NCBI GenBank assembly: GCA_942493245.1
Contig: OW818685.1
Location: 5,828,001 to 5,892,000, forward strand
Source: DAOPYU01 sp942493245
Lineage (GTDB): Bacteria; Sumerlaeota; Sumerlaeia; UBA8349
Reading direction: 5' to 3'
Length of the DNA: 64,000 nucleotides
Shown: in pieces, positions 38,495-47,638 of the stretch
Numbering within the stretch: the first letter of the stretch is position 1
Layout of the letters: each line of letters starts with the position of its first letter
Position numbers and translations under genes: made by a program
The notes under the pieces: model-generated
Told to the model about the DNA's origin: nothing
Database searches by the model: none
Seen by the model: only the letters and a program-made list of their open reading frames with translations

Positions 38495-38809
38495 TCAATC
38501 ACTGACTTTGCGTTTGATGTCGGGCATGGTCTCGGGCTTGTCGGCCATCATGTAGCGGCTCTCCTTACCCGTGGCGGTCACGTTCTCATAGACACCCTGG
38601 TCGCGTTTCACCAGTTTGGTAAATCCCATCTGTTTCAGGTCCGTGTCGGAGCGCGGGGTGCTGATGAAAGTCCGCGAAATCAATCGCTGCACCGCGCCGC
38701 CGCATTCGGGACACGTCTGGAGGGCCTTTTCGCTGATCGGGTGTTCCACTTCGAAGACTTTGCCGATGGCGCAGGCCTTGCCGACATGCTGGTATTCGTA
38801 CACAGCCAT
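38495..38809 (-). CDS. FmdB-family zinc ribbon protein with reduced first knuckle
   Basis: A 104-residue protein starting MAVYEYQ, as FmdB-type regulatory zinc ribbons do. The second knuckle CPECGG (33-38) is intact, but the first, normally CxxCG, is represented only by Cys13 (GKACAIGKVFEVEHPIS), so a normal four-cysteine site is not formed. The C-terminal half continues with low-complexity charged sequence. Function of the family is poorly known. Confidence 0.8.
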   Translation of the reverse strand: MAVYEYQHVGKACAIGKVFEVEHPISEKALQTCPECGGAVQRLISRTFISTPRSDTDLKQMGFTKLVKRDQGVYENVTATGKESRYMMADKPETMPDIKRKVSD

Positions 38810-39045
38810 GTTTTTTCAACTCCTTCTTGCTTTCCTCGAGCGTGGCCGGAAAGGGTGGAGGATTTCTTCCCTTGCCGCAGACCTCGCAGTCCGCGTCCCG
38901 GCCCCACAAATGCAGTATCGCACGAACGGGGTAATTGTCAAGAGGAGGGAGGGATGCGGAACGTCTCGTTGTTTAACGGGTTTAATCGTTTCGCCGATCA
39001 TTCCCCCGCATTCTATATTTCCGCAAGAGCGGGAATCCGGACGGC

Positions 39046-40047
39046 CTATTTTTCCACGAGAACTTTGGCCAGATAGACGGCCGTTTTCCCTTCGTGCGAA
39101 GAATAATAACTGACCCACAACAAACCATCGTGCAGAACGAGACCGGGGTAGCTCGTGTCCCCCCCGGACGGCAGTTTGAGCGCCTCGGTGAGTTTACCGG
39201 TCTGCGAGTCAATCCAGCAAAGCGCAGTGTGTGGGCCTCCCGTGAGGAGCCGTCCAGCAGCCAGCAAACGTCCATCGGGGAGGCGGAGCATTTGCGGGCC
39301 GCCCACAAACGCGCCCGTGTCCTTCCATTCCCACTTCGTATAGGGCGGCTGCGAAATCCCAAACTGAGCGGTGTTCGGGTTTCCATCGCGCCGCAGCAGA
39401 CAGTACGCGGTGTCGCCATCGAATACCAGCGAGGACTCGTTGGGGAAACTGGCGTCAAACAGGCGCTCGACGAGCGTGTTGAATGTTTTGCCATCCTTGC
39501 TCGAGTAAAGCCGGGTCAGGCTTTCCTTCCCGCAACTGTAACCGATGCTGTACGCCGTACCCTGGCGCCACGTCACGCGCCAGAGCCAGAAATCCGGATC
39601 GCCGATCTCATGGCGCTCGCTCCAGGCGCGTCCGTCCTTCGAAAACCACGCCAGAGACTTGTGCGAGTATTGCGATTTGTCGTGCAGCGCCTCGGCGCCG
39701 CAGAGCATCAGTTGCCCGTCCGGTGTGACGGTGATTTTCGCGTCGCGCAGGTCGGAATCGGGTGACGTGAGGAGGGCGGCGGATTCCCATTTTTCTCCGT
39801 CGGACGACGTGAGCACCCGCAACGCGCCATCGGGGGCGACATGGCCTTTCCCTTCGCGGAACACGCAGAACCAGCGATCCTGAAAGCGGATCAGATCGGT
39901 AAAGGCGTTGTGGGGCGCCTGATCCCAGATTTTCCGCGCTTCGACCAGTTTCAATGTCGGTGTTGTGTTTTCGTCGGCGCGTGTCGCGTTTGCCGACAGA
40001 ACCACCAGGCAGATCATTCCCGCGATGACAGATTTCAGACCTCTCAT
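39046..40047 (-). CDS. secreted sialidase-like beta-propeller protein (BNR repeats)
   Basis: A 333-residue exported protein. The signal MRGLKSVIAGMICLVVLSANATRA is followed by a six-bladed-propeller sequence with Asp-box-like repeats TSSDGEKWE, FSKDGRAWS and YSSKDGKTFN. FREGKGHVAPDGALRVL and SYYSSHEGKTAVYLAKV resemble the first and last blades of exo-sialidase-like glycosidases common in PVC bacteria. Enzymatic activity is uncertain; many such proteins bind or cut sugars other than sialic acid. GGAG nine bases before ATG 40047 supports this start over one five codons upstream. Confidence 0.8.
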   Translation of the reverse strand: MRGLKSVIAGMICLVVLSANATRADENTTPTLKLVEARKIWDQAPHNAFTDLIRFQDRWFCVFREGKGHVAPDGALRVLTSSDGEKWESAALLTSPDSDLRDAKITVTPDGQLMLCGAEALHDKSQYSHKSLAWFSKDGRAWSERHEIGDPDFWLWRVTWRQGTAYSIGYSCGKESLTRLYSSKDGKTFNTLVERLFDASFPNESSLVFDGDTAYCLLRRDGNPNTAQFGISQPPYTKWEWKDTGAFVGGPQMLRLPDGRLLAAGRLLTGGPHTALCWIDSQTGKLTEALKLPSGGDTSYPGLVLHDGLLWVSYYSSHEGKTAVYLAKVLVEK

Positions 40048-40111
40048 TGTCTCAGTCTCCATTTCTGTTTTTGAACCGGACTGTCTGGGAAATGAACTCG
40101 ATCGTTTCCGC

Positions 40112-40699
40112 TTACTCTTCCAGTCCCATCTGGCTCACCAGACGCTCAACCACGAACTGAACCAGATCCTCGAGGGTCTGGGGGGCGCGATAGAATCCCG
40201 GCATGGGGGGGACGATCCGCACGCCCAGGCGCGCCAGTTTGAGCATGTTTTCGAGGTGCAGGGCATTGAGGGGACACTCACGCGTAGCGAGTACCAGGCG
40301 GCATCCCTCCTTGAGGCAGACGTCCGCCGCGCGCGTGATCAGGTTGTCGGCCAGGCCGCCCGCCACCGCCGCCAGCGTCCGCATCGAACAGGGAACAATG
40401 GCCATCGCATGCATACGGTAGGAGCCGCTGGCCGGACCCGCCCCGATGTCGTCCACGGGAAACAATTGCCAGCGCACCCCTTCGGGTTCGCGTTCCAATC
40501 CCACCCAACCGGTCATTGCCTCCGGTTGGGTCGGCAATTCCGTGCCCAATTCTTCGCGCACAACCCGGCGCCCGGCTTTCGACGCCACCACCAGAATCTC
40601 GCGCGCGCCGGGGCGCAGCGCCAGCGCGCGCAACAACCGGTGGGCGTAGATCGCGCCGCTGGCGCCCGTAATGCCAACCATCACTCGTTCGATTTGCAT
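40112..40699 (-). CDS. ubiX: UbiX flavin prenyltransferase
   Basis: A 195-residue UbiX, which makes the prenylated FMN cofactor for UbiD-type decarboxylases. Seen: MVGITGASGAIYAHRLLRAL (N-terminal FMN-binding motif), the SGSYRMHAMAIVPCSMRTLAAVAGGLADNLITRAADV core, and LVLATRECPLNALHLENMLKL. GGAGGGG precedes the ATG at 40699, which lies inside the end of ubiE (19 bases of overlap), so both are translated from one message. Together they suggest ubiquinone or menaquinone synthesis. No ubiD is in the window. Confidence 0.95.
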   Translation of the reverse strand: MQIERVMVGITGASGAIYAHRLLRALALRPGAREILVVASKAGRRVVREELGTELPTQPEAMTGWVGLEREPEGVRWQLFPVDDIGAGPASGSYRMHAMAIVPCSMRTLAAVAGGLADNLITRAADVCLKEGCRLVLATRECPLNALHLENMLKLARLGVRIVPPMPGFYRAPQTLEDLVQFVVERLVSQMGLEE

Positions 40700-41541
40700 G
40701 GGACCCCTCCTGTGTAGAGAAACGCGATACCGCCCGTAAGGGGTTCGGCCTCGATGCGTTCGAGACCCGCCTGGCGCATCCAGCCCTTCACGTCTTCGGG
40801 GGACGGGAAAGCCTCGATGGTGTCGGCCAGGTAGGTGTAGGCGTCCGATCGCGACCACCGGTTGCCCACGGCGGGCAACAACCGGCTCAGATAAAAACCG
40901 TAAAGCGCGCGCAGCGCGCGGTTGCGCGGGCGCGAGAACTCGAGCACGGCCACCACGCCACCCGGGCGCACCACCCGCGCCATCTCGCGCAGGCCCGCCG
41001 GGCGGTCCACCAGGTTGCGCAGACCGAACGCCACGGTGGCGAGGTCGAAGCGGCCATCGCCCAAAGGCAGACGCAACGCGTCGGCCTCAACCGGCAGGGG
41101 CGAGTTTACTCCCGCCGACCGGCTCTTGAGCGCGATCTGGCTCAGCATGGCGCGCGAGTAGTCGAGCGCCACCACGCGCCCGTCCCCCATTTGTCGCAAC
41201 CGGCGGGAAAATGCCAGAGACAGGTCGCCCGTGCCCGCGCACACGTCAAGCACGCGCCAGGGGCGGCCCGTGCGCGTGGGTTCGGCCAGAGCCAGAGTTC
41301 GTCGCACAACCCTGCGCCGCCAGAGCCGGTCAATCGAGAAGCTGAGCACATGATTGAGCCGGTCGTAGGTGGGGGCGATGGCGGAGAACATGGAGCGGAC
41401 CTGCGCCGCGCGGGCGGACAAACCGTTGGCGGGTGTCACGCCCTGTCCCTGTTTCTCGTCCGATTCCCGGGAGGATTCTCGCGTCGGCGAACCGAACCGA
41501 TGTCCCTCCTGAAGTGGAGATGTGTTTTCTTCCGGTGCCAT
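40681..41541 (-). CDS. ubiE: demethylmenaquinone/ubiquinone methyltransferase
   Basis: A 286-residue class I SAM methyltransferase of the UbiE/MenG type, which C-methylates the quinone ring. Seen: VRSMFSAIAPTYDRLNHVLSFSIDRLWRRRVV (family N-terminal signature), VLDVCAGTGDLSLAF (SAM motif I), VALDYSRAML, FDLATVAFGLRNLVDR and a C-terminal GGIAFLYTG. A hydrophilic extension of about 40 residues precedes the conserved part, so translation may start later. Its last codons overlap ubiX. Confidence 0.93.
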   Translation of the reverse strand: MAPEENTSPLQEGHRFGSPTRESSRESDEKQGQGVTPANGLSARAAQVRSMFSAIAPTYDRLNHVLSFSIDRLWRRRVVRRTLALAEPTRTGRPWRVLDVCAGTGDLSLAFSRRLRQMGDGRVVALDYSRAMLSQIALKSRSAGVNSPLPVEADALRLPLGDGRFDLATVAFGLRNLVDRPAGLREMARVVRPGGVVAVLEFSRPRNRALRALYGFYLSRLLPAVGNRWSRSDAYTYLADTIEAFPSPEDVKGWMRQAGLERIEAEPLTGGIAFLYTGGVPCKSNE

Positions 41542-41875
41542 GTATTGCCTTCTTCTCGATGGCCGGTTCGGGCCATTTCGCGTTCGGAACCCGCTGTGTG
41601 GATTCGGATTTCATTTTCGTGTTCCCGGCACGAAATGCAACGAAAGAATGCCGACAAAAAGACCTTGCCTGCGCTCGCTTGCATGGGCCATGATGAGCCG
41701 TCTGGAACGGATGGAGGCCGGGAAGGAAACGCCGGGTGGAATCAATCGAGATCCCCGTGTATTTTCCTCGCGTCCGATTGGATCGCGTTCTGCCGAAACT
41801 CACCGACTCCTCCAGAACCAGTCCCCCTGCGCTTTGCGCGCGCTTATTCCGTGACGAGAAGGAGAGAAAGACCCC
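41542..41875. other. divergent intergenic region
   Basis: 334 bases between the divergent ubiE and esterase genes. No gene or repeat family recognised; both promoters are presumably here. Confidence 0.4.
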
Positions 41876-42604
41876 ATGCGTTTCACTCTGACAGCCCTGG
41901 CCCTGGCGGCGCTGATCCCACTTTCAGGATGTTCCATCATGCAGAAATCCCCAAAGCTCGGTCAAAACGCGTATGTGCTGGAAAAAGAAGTCAAAACGAT
42001 CGTCAAAGCCGATTACCTGCTCTACCTGCCCGAGAACTATGAGAAGAGCCAGGATCGCTGGCCGTTGATTGTGTTCCTGCACGGAGCGGGCGAGCGCGGC
42101 TCGGACATCAACATGGTCAAGAAACACGGTGTGCCGAAAATCGTCGAGGGGAAGAAGGATTTCCCATTTGTCGTCCTCTCGCCCCAGTGTCCGACCGAAA
42201 CGTGGTGGAATACCGACACGATTCTGGCATTGATAGACGACATCACGGCCCACTACAAAATCGACCGCGACCGCATTTACCTCACCGGCCTGAGCATGGG
42301 CGGATTTGGCACCTGGAGCCTGGCGATTCAGGAACCGCATAAGTTCGCGGCCATCGCGCCCATCTGTGGCGGGGGACAGCCGTTGCTGACCTCGCGCATC
42401 AAACACCTGCCCACCTGGGTCTTCCACGGTGCGAAAGACACAACGGTACCGCTCAAGGACTCCGAGGACATGGTCAACGCGCTGAAGGCCCAGGGGAGCG
42501 ACGTGAAGTTCACGGTTTATCCCGACGCCAACCACGACTCGTGGACCGCGACGTATGACAATCCGGAACTGTACAAATGGTTCCTGGAGCACAAACGCCA
42601 ATAG
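41876..42604 (+). CDS. lipoprotein alpha/beta-hydrolase (PHB-depolymerase-like esterase)
   Basis: A 242-residue lipoprotein. MRFTLTALALAALIPLSGC is a signal with lipidated Cys19. The hydrolase core has oxyanion-region FLHGAGERG (67-75), nucleophile elbow GLSMGG (Ser140), acid HGAKDTTVP (Asp188) and His220 in ANHDSW, so the triad is complete. The arrangement is that of dienelactone-hydrolase/poly(3-hydroxybutyrate)-depolymerase-like esterases common in polysaccharide degraders, where acyl groups are removed from sugars. The true ester is unknown. GGAGAG precedes the ATG. Confidence 0.9.
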   Translation: MRFTLTALALAALIPLSGCSIMQKSPKLGQNAYVLEKEVKTIVKADYLLYLPENYEKSQDRWPLIVFLHGAGERGSDINMVKKHGVPKIVEGKKDFPFVVLSPQCPTETWWNTDTILALIDDITAHYKIDRDRIYLTGLSMGGFGTWSLAIQEPHKFAAIAPICGGGQPLLTSRIKHLPTWVFHGAKDTTVPLKDSEDMVNALKAQGSDVKFTVYPDANHDSWTATYDNPELYKWFLEHKRQ

Positions 42605-42621
42605 GCAGAATCCAGTATCTG

Positions 42622-43041
42622 GAGCCTCTTGCAAAAGTATTCGCTGCTTACCGGATACTTTTTAAAGCAGGCTCAAAGGAAAGATGTTGTTCTTGAATCC
42701 CGAAGGGATTTCCCTTCAGTAGCCGTAGGTGACCGAAGGGAACCTACGGAATATGTCCCCATAATAAATCAAACCCCGAAGGGGTTCCCCAATCATTGAT
42801 TTCACTTTCGTTGGGGCACCCCTTCAGGGTGCGAAATTTGCAATTCCCTGTCCGTGGGTTCCCTTCGGTCACCCACGGCTACTGATCGGGAGGCCCCTTC
42901 GGGGCCACCTGAATAGTATCGAACCTCTGCAAAAGTCGAAAAAAAGGCGATCTGAGCGGTAAAGTGTGAATGAACATGCGTTCTCGCCAAGAAATCTCCC
43001 CGCTTTTTCGCCGCTTACCCAATTACTTTTGCAAAAGGCTC
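42622..43041. mobile_element. island bounded by 18-bp terminal inverted repeats (MITE-like)
   Basis: Ends 42622-42639 (GAGCCTCTTGCAAAAGTA) and 43024-43041 (TACTTTTGCAAAAGGCTC) are inverted copies matching at 17 of 18 positions. The same ends bound 47639-47957. The 420-base interior holds family A repeat copy 2 and no gene. A non-autonomous element is one reading; no transposase is present. Confidence 0.5.
42696..42909. repeat. dispersed palindrome-rich repeat, family A copy 2
   Basis: The same palindromes in the same order as 5728-5937 (ATCCCGAAGGGAT, CCGTAGG/CCTACGG, ACCCCGAAGGGGT, GGGGCACCCCTTCAGGGTGC, CCGTGGGTTCC/CACCCACGG), with differences mostly inside loops. Confidence 0.85.
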
Positions 43042-43064
43042 TCTGGATATGAGTAGAAAAAAAG

Positions 43065-43105
43065 GAACCGGGGCGCTGAGAGACTTTCTCCCAGCGCCCC
43101 GGTTC
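43065..43105 (-). terminator. terminator of secreted-protein gene
   Basis: GAACCGGGGCGCTG (43065-43078) pairs with CAGCGCCCCGGTTC (43092-43105); minus-strand readout continues CTTTTTTTCTAC. It is 40 bases past the stop of the 43145-44293 gene. Confidence 0.9.
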
Positions 43106-43144
43106 TCTTTTGGCGTTCGCCCTCACATTCCTTTGCGTTCCGGA

Positions 43145-44293
43145 TTACATCGGCGCCGGGTGGCTGGTTGCATCCTCACACACCTGGAAAATGGGATGGT
43201 TCGTGGGGACGAACTTGATGGAAGCGCCGGTACCGGACGCCACGTGCGCCGTCCCGATCAGACGCCCGAGACGGGGATGGGTCGCGATCTTCTGAATGGT
43301 TCCCTCGTGGTAGGCGGGGCTGGAAGGTCCTGCGCCAATTCCCGCCACGAAGGTTCCATCCACGATGTCCTGACCGTAAATGAGTCCCATCGTCGAGGCT
43401 CCGACCAGAATGGAAGCATAGCCGGCGCTGATCGCCGATGCGGAACGCCCGATGATTCCACCCGTCAGGGACCCATTGAACCGGACCGCCGTGGATTGCA
43501 TCTTGTCCAAACCGTCGCCACAGGTCAGGCGATCCGGTTCGATCGTGGCGCCCGTTGCCTGAATCCGTTTGAAACTCTGCGCCACACAGTCATAGGGATC
43601 GGCAGGAAGGGTCAGCGCGTCGGGGGTCACCCGTCCGATGCCACTGACGCTGACAACGGGCACGGAGGCGACCTTCCCCTTCTTGGTGGCCACATTGAGG
43701 ATTGATATGGGGGACGAACAATAGAGTTTCTCCAGAACGATCCCGGACAGGGAAATGGATACGGGGGTGGAGAGAGGCGTCGGTGGGGCGATCTGGATCC
43801 GCGTGGTGGCATAATGCCCCGCCCCATAGGAATTCACGATGGCATCCATTTTGATGGACTGGATGGCGGCTTCAGAAATCACGTAATCAATCCACGTCTT
43901 TTTGGCGATGATTTTGTTGACTCCACTGGGAACGGAGAGATACCGCACTTTTGCCTCCGTATAGAACATCCCGAGGGGACCGATAACTTGAACGCCGGGG
44001 ATGGTGGCCGGGGCGATCATGTACAGGGTTCCGGCGGGCGCGTTGGTCGAATTGCCCTCCATGTCGAACAGGATGGTGGGGGAAACATTCTTTAAATATT
44101 GAATCTTGACGCTGCTCGACGCGCCAGCGGTGTTGTTGACCAAGAGAAGATGAGCCGGACCGGCCGTTACCGTACAGTTTTTGTACAGAACGCGGTAGGC
44201 CGGGGCGGCCCAGGCGCTTTGCCAGGGAACGACGGAGAGGAGACAGAGGGCCATCAGGAATCCCGAGAAAAAAACGTGTGTTCTTCTTTTCAT
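43145..44293 (-). CDS. secreted protein of unknown function, tandem paralogue 1
   Basis: A 382-residue exported protein: MKRRTHVFFSGFLMALCLLSVVPWQSAWA is a Sec signal cleaved before APAYRVLYKNC. The rest is strand-rich and includes KIQYLKNVSPTILFDMEGNSTNAPAGTLYM, KKTWIDYVIS and a C-terminal GTIQKIATHPRLGRLIGTAHV and GASIKFVPTNHP. I recognise no domain. It is clearly homologous along its whole length to the 44337-45476 product, 43 bases upstream on the same strand, so the two are an operon of duplicated genes. The mature proteins keep a Cys near the start and a CEDA motif near the end. Confidence 0.82.
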   Translation of the reverse strand: MKRRTHVFFSGFLMALCLLSVVPWQSAWAAPAYRVLYKNCTVTAGPAHLLLVNNTAGASSSVKIQYLKNVSPTILFDMEGNSTNAPAGTLYMIAPATIPGVQVIGPLGMFYTEAKVRYLSVPSGVNKIIAKKTWIDYVISEAAIQSIKMDAIVNSYGAGHYATTRIQIAPPTPLSTPVSISLSGIVLEKLYCSSPISILNVATKKGKVASVPVVSVSGIGRVTPDALTLPADPYDCVAQSFKRIQATGATIEPDRLTCGDGLDKMQSTAVRFNGSLTGGIIGRSASAISAGYASILVGASTMGLIYGQDIVDGTFVAGIGAGPSSPAYHEGTIQKIATHPRLGRLIGTAHVASGTGASIKFVPTNHPIFQVCEDATSHPAPM

Positions 44294-44336
44294 TGTTCAG
44301 ATTTCCTTTCGAACAGGTCGTTCAGGCAGAACCGGA

Positions 44337-45476
44337 TCAGGGTTGCGTGTGACTGCCAGCGTCCTCACACAGCAGGAATTCTGGGTGGTCCTGGGGGGTG
44401 AATTTGATGGAGGCGCTGGTGCCGGGCGCCACGTGCGCCGTTCCGCGCAAATGTCCCCCGTTGGGTTTGGTGGCGATTTTCTGAATGGTTCCCTCGTGGT
44501 AGGCTGGGGTGGAGGGACTTGCGGAAACACCGGCCACGAATGTTCCATTCACGATGCTCTGTGCATAAATCGAGCCTATCGTCGAGGCATAAACGATGAT
44601 GGGGGGGTACGTACCCATGGCCAGTTCGGAACGCCCGATAATCCCGCCCGTCTTGACATGATTGAAAGCCACCAGAAGGGCTTGCATTTTGCCCAGATCG
44701 TGGACACAGGTCAGGTGATCCGGTTCCATGTGGGCTGCGGTCAACTTCAAGGAGGCCAGACTATGCATAAGCGCGTCGTAAGTCGCGCCTGGGTCGGCCA
44801 GCGCAGCGGGGGTGATCCGCCCGATGCCTCCCATACTGACCACGGAAGCAGAGGCGACCTTCCCTTTCTTTGAGGCCACGCTGAGTGTGGATATCGGGGT
44901 CATGCAGTAAAGTCTTTCCAGGACAATCCCCGACAGGGAAATGGAAAGAGGGGTGGGAGCCGGAGCGGGGGTCATGATCTGGATCGTGGTGGTGGCATAC
45001 CCCGATCCAAAGGAATCCACAATCGTATCCATTCGGATGGTCCGGATGGGGGCCTGCGAGGCAATGACGTCAATCCACGTTTTCTTGGCGGTTATGGTGG
45101 TGATCCCATTGGGAGCCATGAGATACCCCACCTTCGCCTCGGTATAGAACGTTCCGAGAGCCCCCGCGACTTCGATTGCGGGGATGGTAAGCGGAGCGGC
45201 CATATAAAGGGTTCCGGCGGGCGCATTGGTCGAGTTGCCAAACTCGTCGAACGTGATTGAGGCGGGCGCGTTCTTCAAGTATTGGATTTTGATGTTACTC
45301 GTGGCGCCGACGGCGTCGGTCACCAGAAGGACTCGGGCCGGATTGGTCGTCACCGTGCAGTTCTTGTACCGAATGCGGTAGGCCGGGGCGGCCCAGGCGT
45401 TCTGCCAGGGAGCGGCAGAGAAGAGACTGATTGCCAACAGGAGCCACGCACAATAACCGAGTGTTTTTCTTTTCAT
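44337..45476 (-). CDS. secreted protein of unknown function, tandem paralogue 2
   Basis: A 379-residue exported protein, signal MKRKTLGYCAWLLLAISLFSAAPWQNAWA, mature start APAYRIRYKNC. It aligns end to end with its neighbour: both have KIQYLKN, NSTNAPAGTLYM, FYTEAK, KKTWID, SISLSGIVLE, KKGKVAS, GTFVAG, SPAYHEGTIQKIAT and CEDA near the end. The ATG at 45476 is chosen because its ribosome-site spacing (AAGGA, ten bases) matches the paralogue; an ATG three codons earlier has almost no spacing. No characterised homologue comes to mind. Confidence 0.82.
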   Translation of the reverse strand: MKRKTLGYCAWLLLAISLFSAAPWQNAWAAPAYRIRYKNCTVTTNPARVLLVTDAVGATSNIKIQYLKNAPASITFDEFGNSTNAPAGTLYMAAPLTIPAIEVAGALGTFYTEAKVGYLMAPNGITTITAKKTWIDVIASQAPIRTIRMDTIVDSFGSGYATTTIQIMTPAPAPTPLSISLSGIVLERLYCMTPISTLSVASKKGKVASASVVSMGGIGRITPAALADPGATYDALMHSLASLKLTAAHMEPDHLTCVHDLGKMQALLVAFNHVKTGGIIGRSELAMGTYPPIIVYASTIGSIYAQSIVNGTFVAGVSASPSTPAYHEGTIQKIATKPNGGHLRGTAHVAPGTSASIKFTPQDHPEFLLCEDAGSHTQP

Positions 45477-45619
45477 TTTTTGCATTTCCTTCTCAGGAGG
45501 CTACGCAGAATGGAACAACAAAACCCTCTGTCTCCTTTTCGGCAGGAGGGTTACAGAACTTGAGATCCATTTGAAGGAAAAGTAAAATCTGTTCCCCAAA
45601 GGAGATTGTATATCTTCAG

Positions 45620-47545
45620 TTACGGCTCCAAGTGGTATTCCTGGATTTTCTTGTGGAGGGTGTTGCGGTGGATCTGGAGGCGTTGGGCCGCCTGTATCTG
45701 GTTCCAGTTACAGGCCTTGAGCGCCTGTTCGATGCAGCGGCGTTCGGCCTCGGCCAGCGTCAGGGGTTCTTCGGACAGAACGGGGATTTCGAGGCCCGGC
45801 GAGGTGTCTTCCGCGGAAGCGAGATCCGGGTGGCTCACGCGTGAGGCCGACACGGAACCGACAAACGGGAACCCGAAGTGGCCCGGTTCGAGCCGGGCGC
45901 CGTCGCACATCAGGATGGCGCGCTCGATGGCGTTCTGGAGTTCGCGGACGTTGCCCGGCCAGTCGTAGGTTTGCAGGACGGCCAGCGCCGCCTCGCTGAA
46001 GGTCAGGGCGGGCCGGTTGAATTCGGCGGCGTAGTGGCTCAGGAAATGCCGCGCCAGGATGGCGATGTCGCTGGAACGTTCGCGCAGGGGGGGCAGGTGG
46101 ATGCCGAAAACGTTGAGGCGGAACCAGAGATCCTGACGGAAGTGTTTCTGGGCAATGGCCACCTTCAAGTCCGCGTTGGTGGCGGCCACCACGCGCACGT
46201 CGGCCTGGATCGCCTGATGACCGCCGAGGCGCGTGACCACGTGGTCCTGCAGGAAGCGCAGCAATTTGGTCTGGGCGGAGAGGTCCATCTCGCCGATCTC
46301 GTCGAGAAAGAGTGTGCCGCCGTGGGCGTTCTCGATCAGGCCGCGGCGCATCGCGCCCGCGCCCGTGAAGGCGCCGCGTTCATGGCCGAACAGTTCGTCC
46401 TCGATCAGTGAGGAAGGGATGGCGGCGCAGTTGATCGCCACAAAGGGGTAGGCGGCGCGTTTGCTCAGACGGTGGATCTCGCGCGCGGCCATTTCCTTGC
46501 CGGTGCCGGTTTCGCCAGTCAGCAGGACGGTCGAGTCCGATGAGGCGACCCGCCAGATCAACCCCTGCGCCTGCATGAACGCGGGGCTTTCACCCAGAAA
46601 GTGTCCGGCGGGTTTGGGGACGCGCGCCTTCTGCTGTTCGAGGTCGTCCACGGCGCGCGAGTGTTCGACGGCCAGTTGCGTGAGGTTGGCGACCGCTTGG
46701 AGTAGTTGCACGTCGTGCAGCAGGATCGCGCTTCCTTCCGGGATTTCGATATAGAAGAGGCCGGTGACGAGTCCGCCGCGCAGGAAGGGAACGCAGAGGG
46801 CTTCCGACTCGGTGTGTGAGACCCGCGCGCTGCGCAGCGCGCGCGGCAGTTGCGACTCGGGGGCGGGAACGGGGGTCAGGATCGCGTGTTTCTCTTCGAG
46901 CACGCACCGCACCACGCTTTGCGGCACCGCCAGCGCGCTTTCCTCGGCCACGACGACGAGCGGCACAAAATCCTGCAGGACGGCGTCCCAGTTCAGCAGG
47001 CATCCGCGCTCGGCGTTGAAAATCCGCAGCAGGGTTTTCAGGATGTGCTCGAGCGCCTCGGGCAGAGGCAGGAGCGAGGAGGAACCGATCTCACCCAGCT
47101 GGCACAGGAGGGTGTGGGTACTTTCGGCGCGGAGCGCTTCGTGCTCTTTCTCGCGCCGTTTTCCCTGACGCGGCGAACCGGGGCGTATCAGGGTATCCTC
47201 GGCCAGTGAGGAGGTCGAGAAGAGGACGCGTTTGTTGCTGAAGCGGGTATTTTTCAGATTCAGATCCGTGTTGAACAGGAAGACGGTCGAACCGACCACG
47301 ACTTCGTCGTTGCGCAGGAGCGCTTTTTCCCGGACCCGTTCGCCGTTGACGATTACGCCGTTTCGGCTTTCTTTGTCGCGAATCTGATACGACTGGCCCG
47401 TCTGGACGATTTCACAGTGGAACCGCGAGACGTTCGCGTCGTGCAGTTGAATCTGGTTTTCGGGCGCTCGGCCCAGAGAGGTGTGCGCGCCGAGCGCGTA
47501 GCGCACGCCTATGTTGGCGCCTTTGATCACCAGGAGGTTCGACAT
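45620..47545 (-). CDS. FHA-GAF sigma-54-dependent transcriptional activator
   Basis: A 641-residue regulator. Order: FHA phosphothreonine-binding domain (about 1-95, with SLGRAPENQIQLHDANVSRFHCEI and the SRNGVIVNG loop), GAF domain (about 155-310), AAA+ domain (about 320-555) with GETGTGKE, GAFTGA and FLDEIGEMD, and an HTH_8/Fis domain at the end (IEQALKACNWNQIQAAQRLQIHRNTLHKKI). FHA suggests input from a Ser/Thr kinase, as in activators of type VI secretion or myxobacterial development, but no kinase is in the window. It is 143 bases upstream of the tandem secreted-protein pair on the same strand, which may be a target; inference only. Confidence 0.92.
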   Translation of the reverse strand: MSNLLVIKGANIGVRYALGAHTSLGRAPENQIQLHDANVSRFHCEIVQTGQSYQIRDKESRNGVIVNGERVREKALLRNDEVVVGSTVFLFNTDLNLKNTRFSNKRVLFSTSSLAEDTLIRPGSPRQGKRREKEHEALRAESTHTLLCQLGEIGSSSLLPLPEALEHILKTLLRIFNAERGCLLNWDAVLQDFVPLVVVAEESALAVPQSVVRCVLEEKHAILTPVPAPESQLPRALRSARVSHTESEALCVPFLRGGLVTGLFYIEIPEGSAILLHDVQLLQAVANLTQLAVEHSRAVDDLEQQKARVPKPAGHFLGESPAFMQAQGLIWRVASSDSTVLLTGETGTGKEMAAREIHRLSKRAAYPFVAINCAAIPSSLIEDELFGHERGAFTGAGAMRRGLIENAHGGTLFLDEIGEMDLSAQTKLLRFLQDHVVTRLGGHQAIQADVRVVAATNADLKVAIAQKHFRQDLWFRLNVFGIHLPPLRERSSDIAILARHFLSHYAAEFNRPALTFSEAALAVLQTYDWPGNVRELQNAIERAILMCDGARLEPGHFGFPFVGSVSASRVSHPDLASAEDTSPGLEIPVLSEEPLTLAEAERRCIEQALKACNWNQIQAAQRLQIHRNTLHKKIQEYHLEP

Positions 47546-47638
47546 GGTGCGAGCATCCCCCTTTGGAACGAGAACCCCGAAAAAGTCTTTACGAATCCGC
47601 AGGGGCGGATTCTCCTGGGTAATTACTGTAAACCGTCT

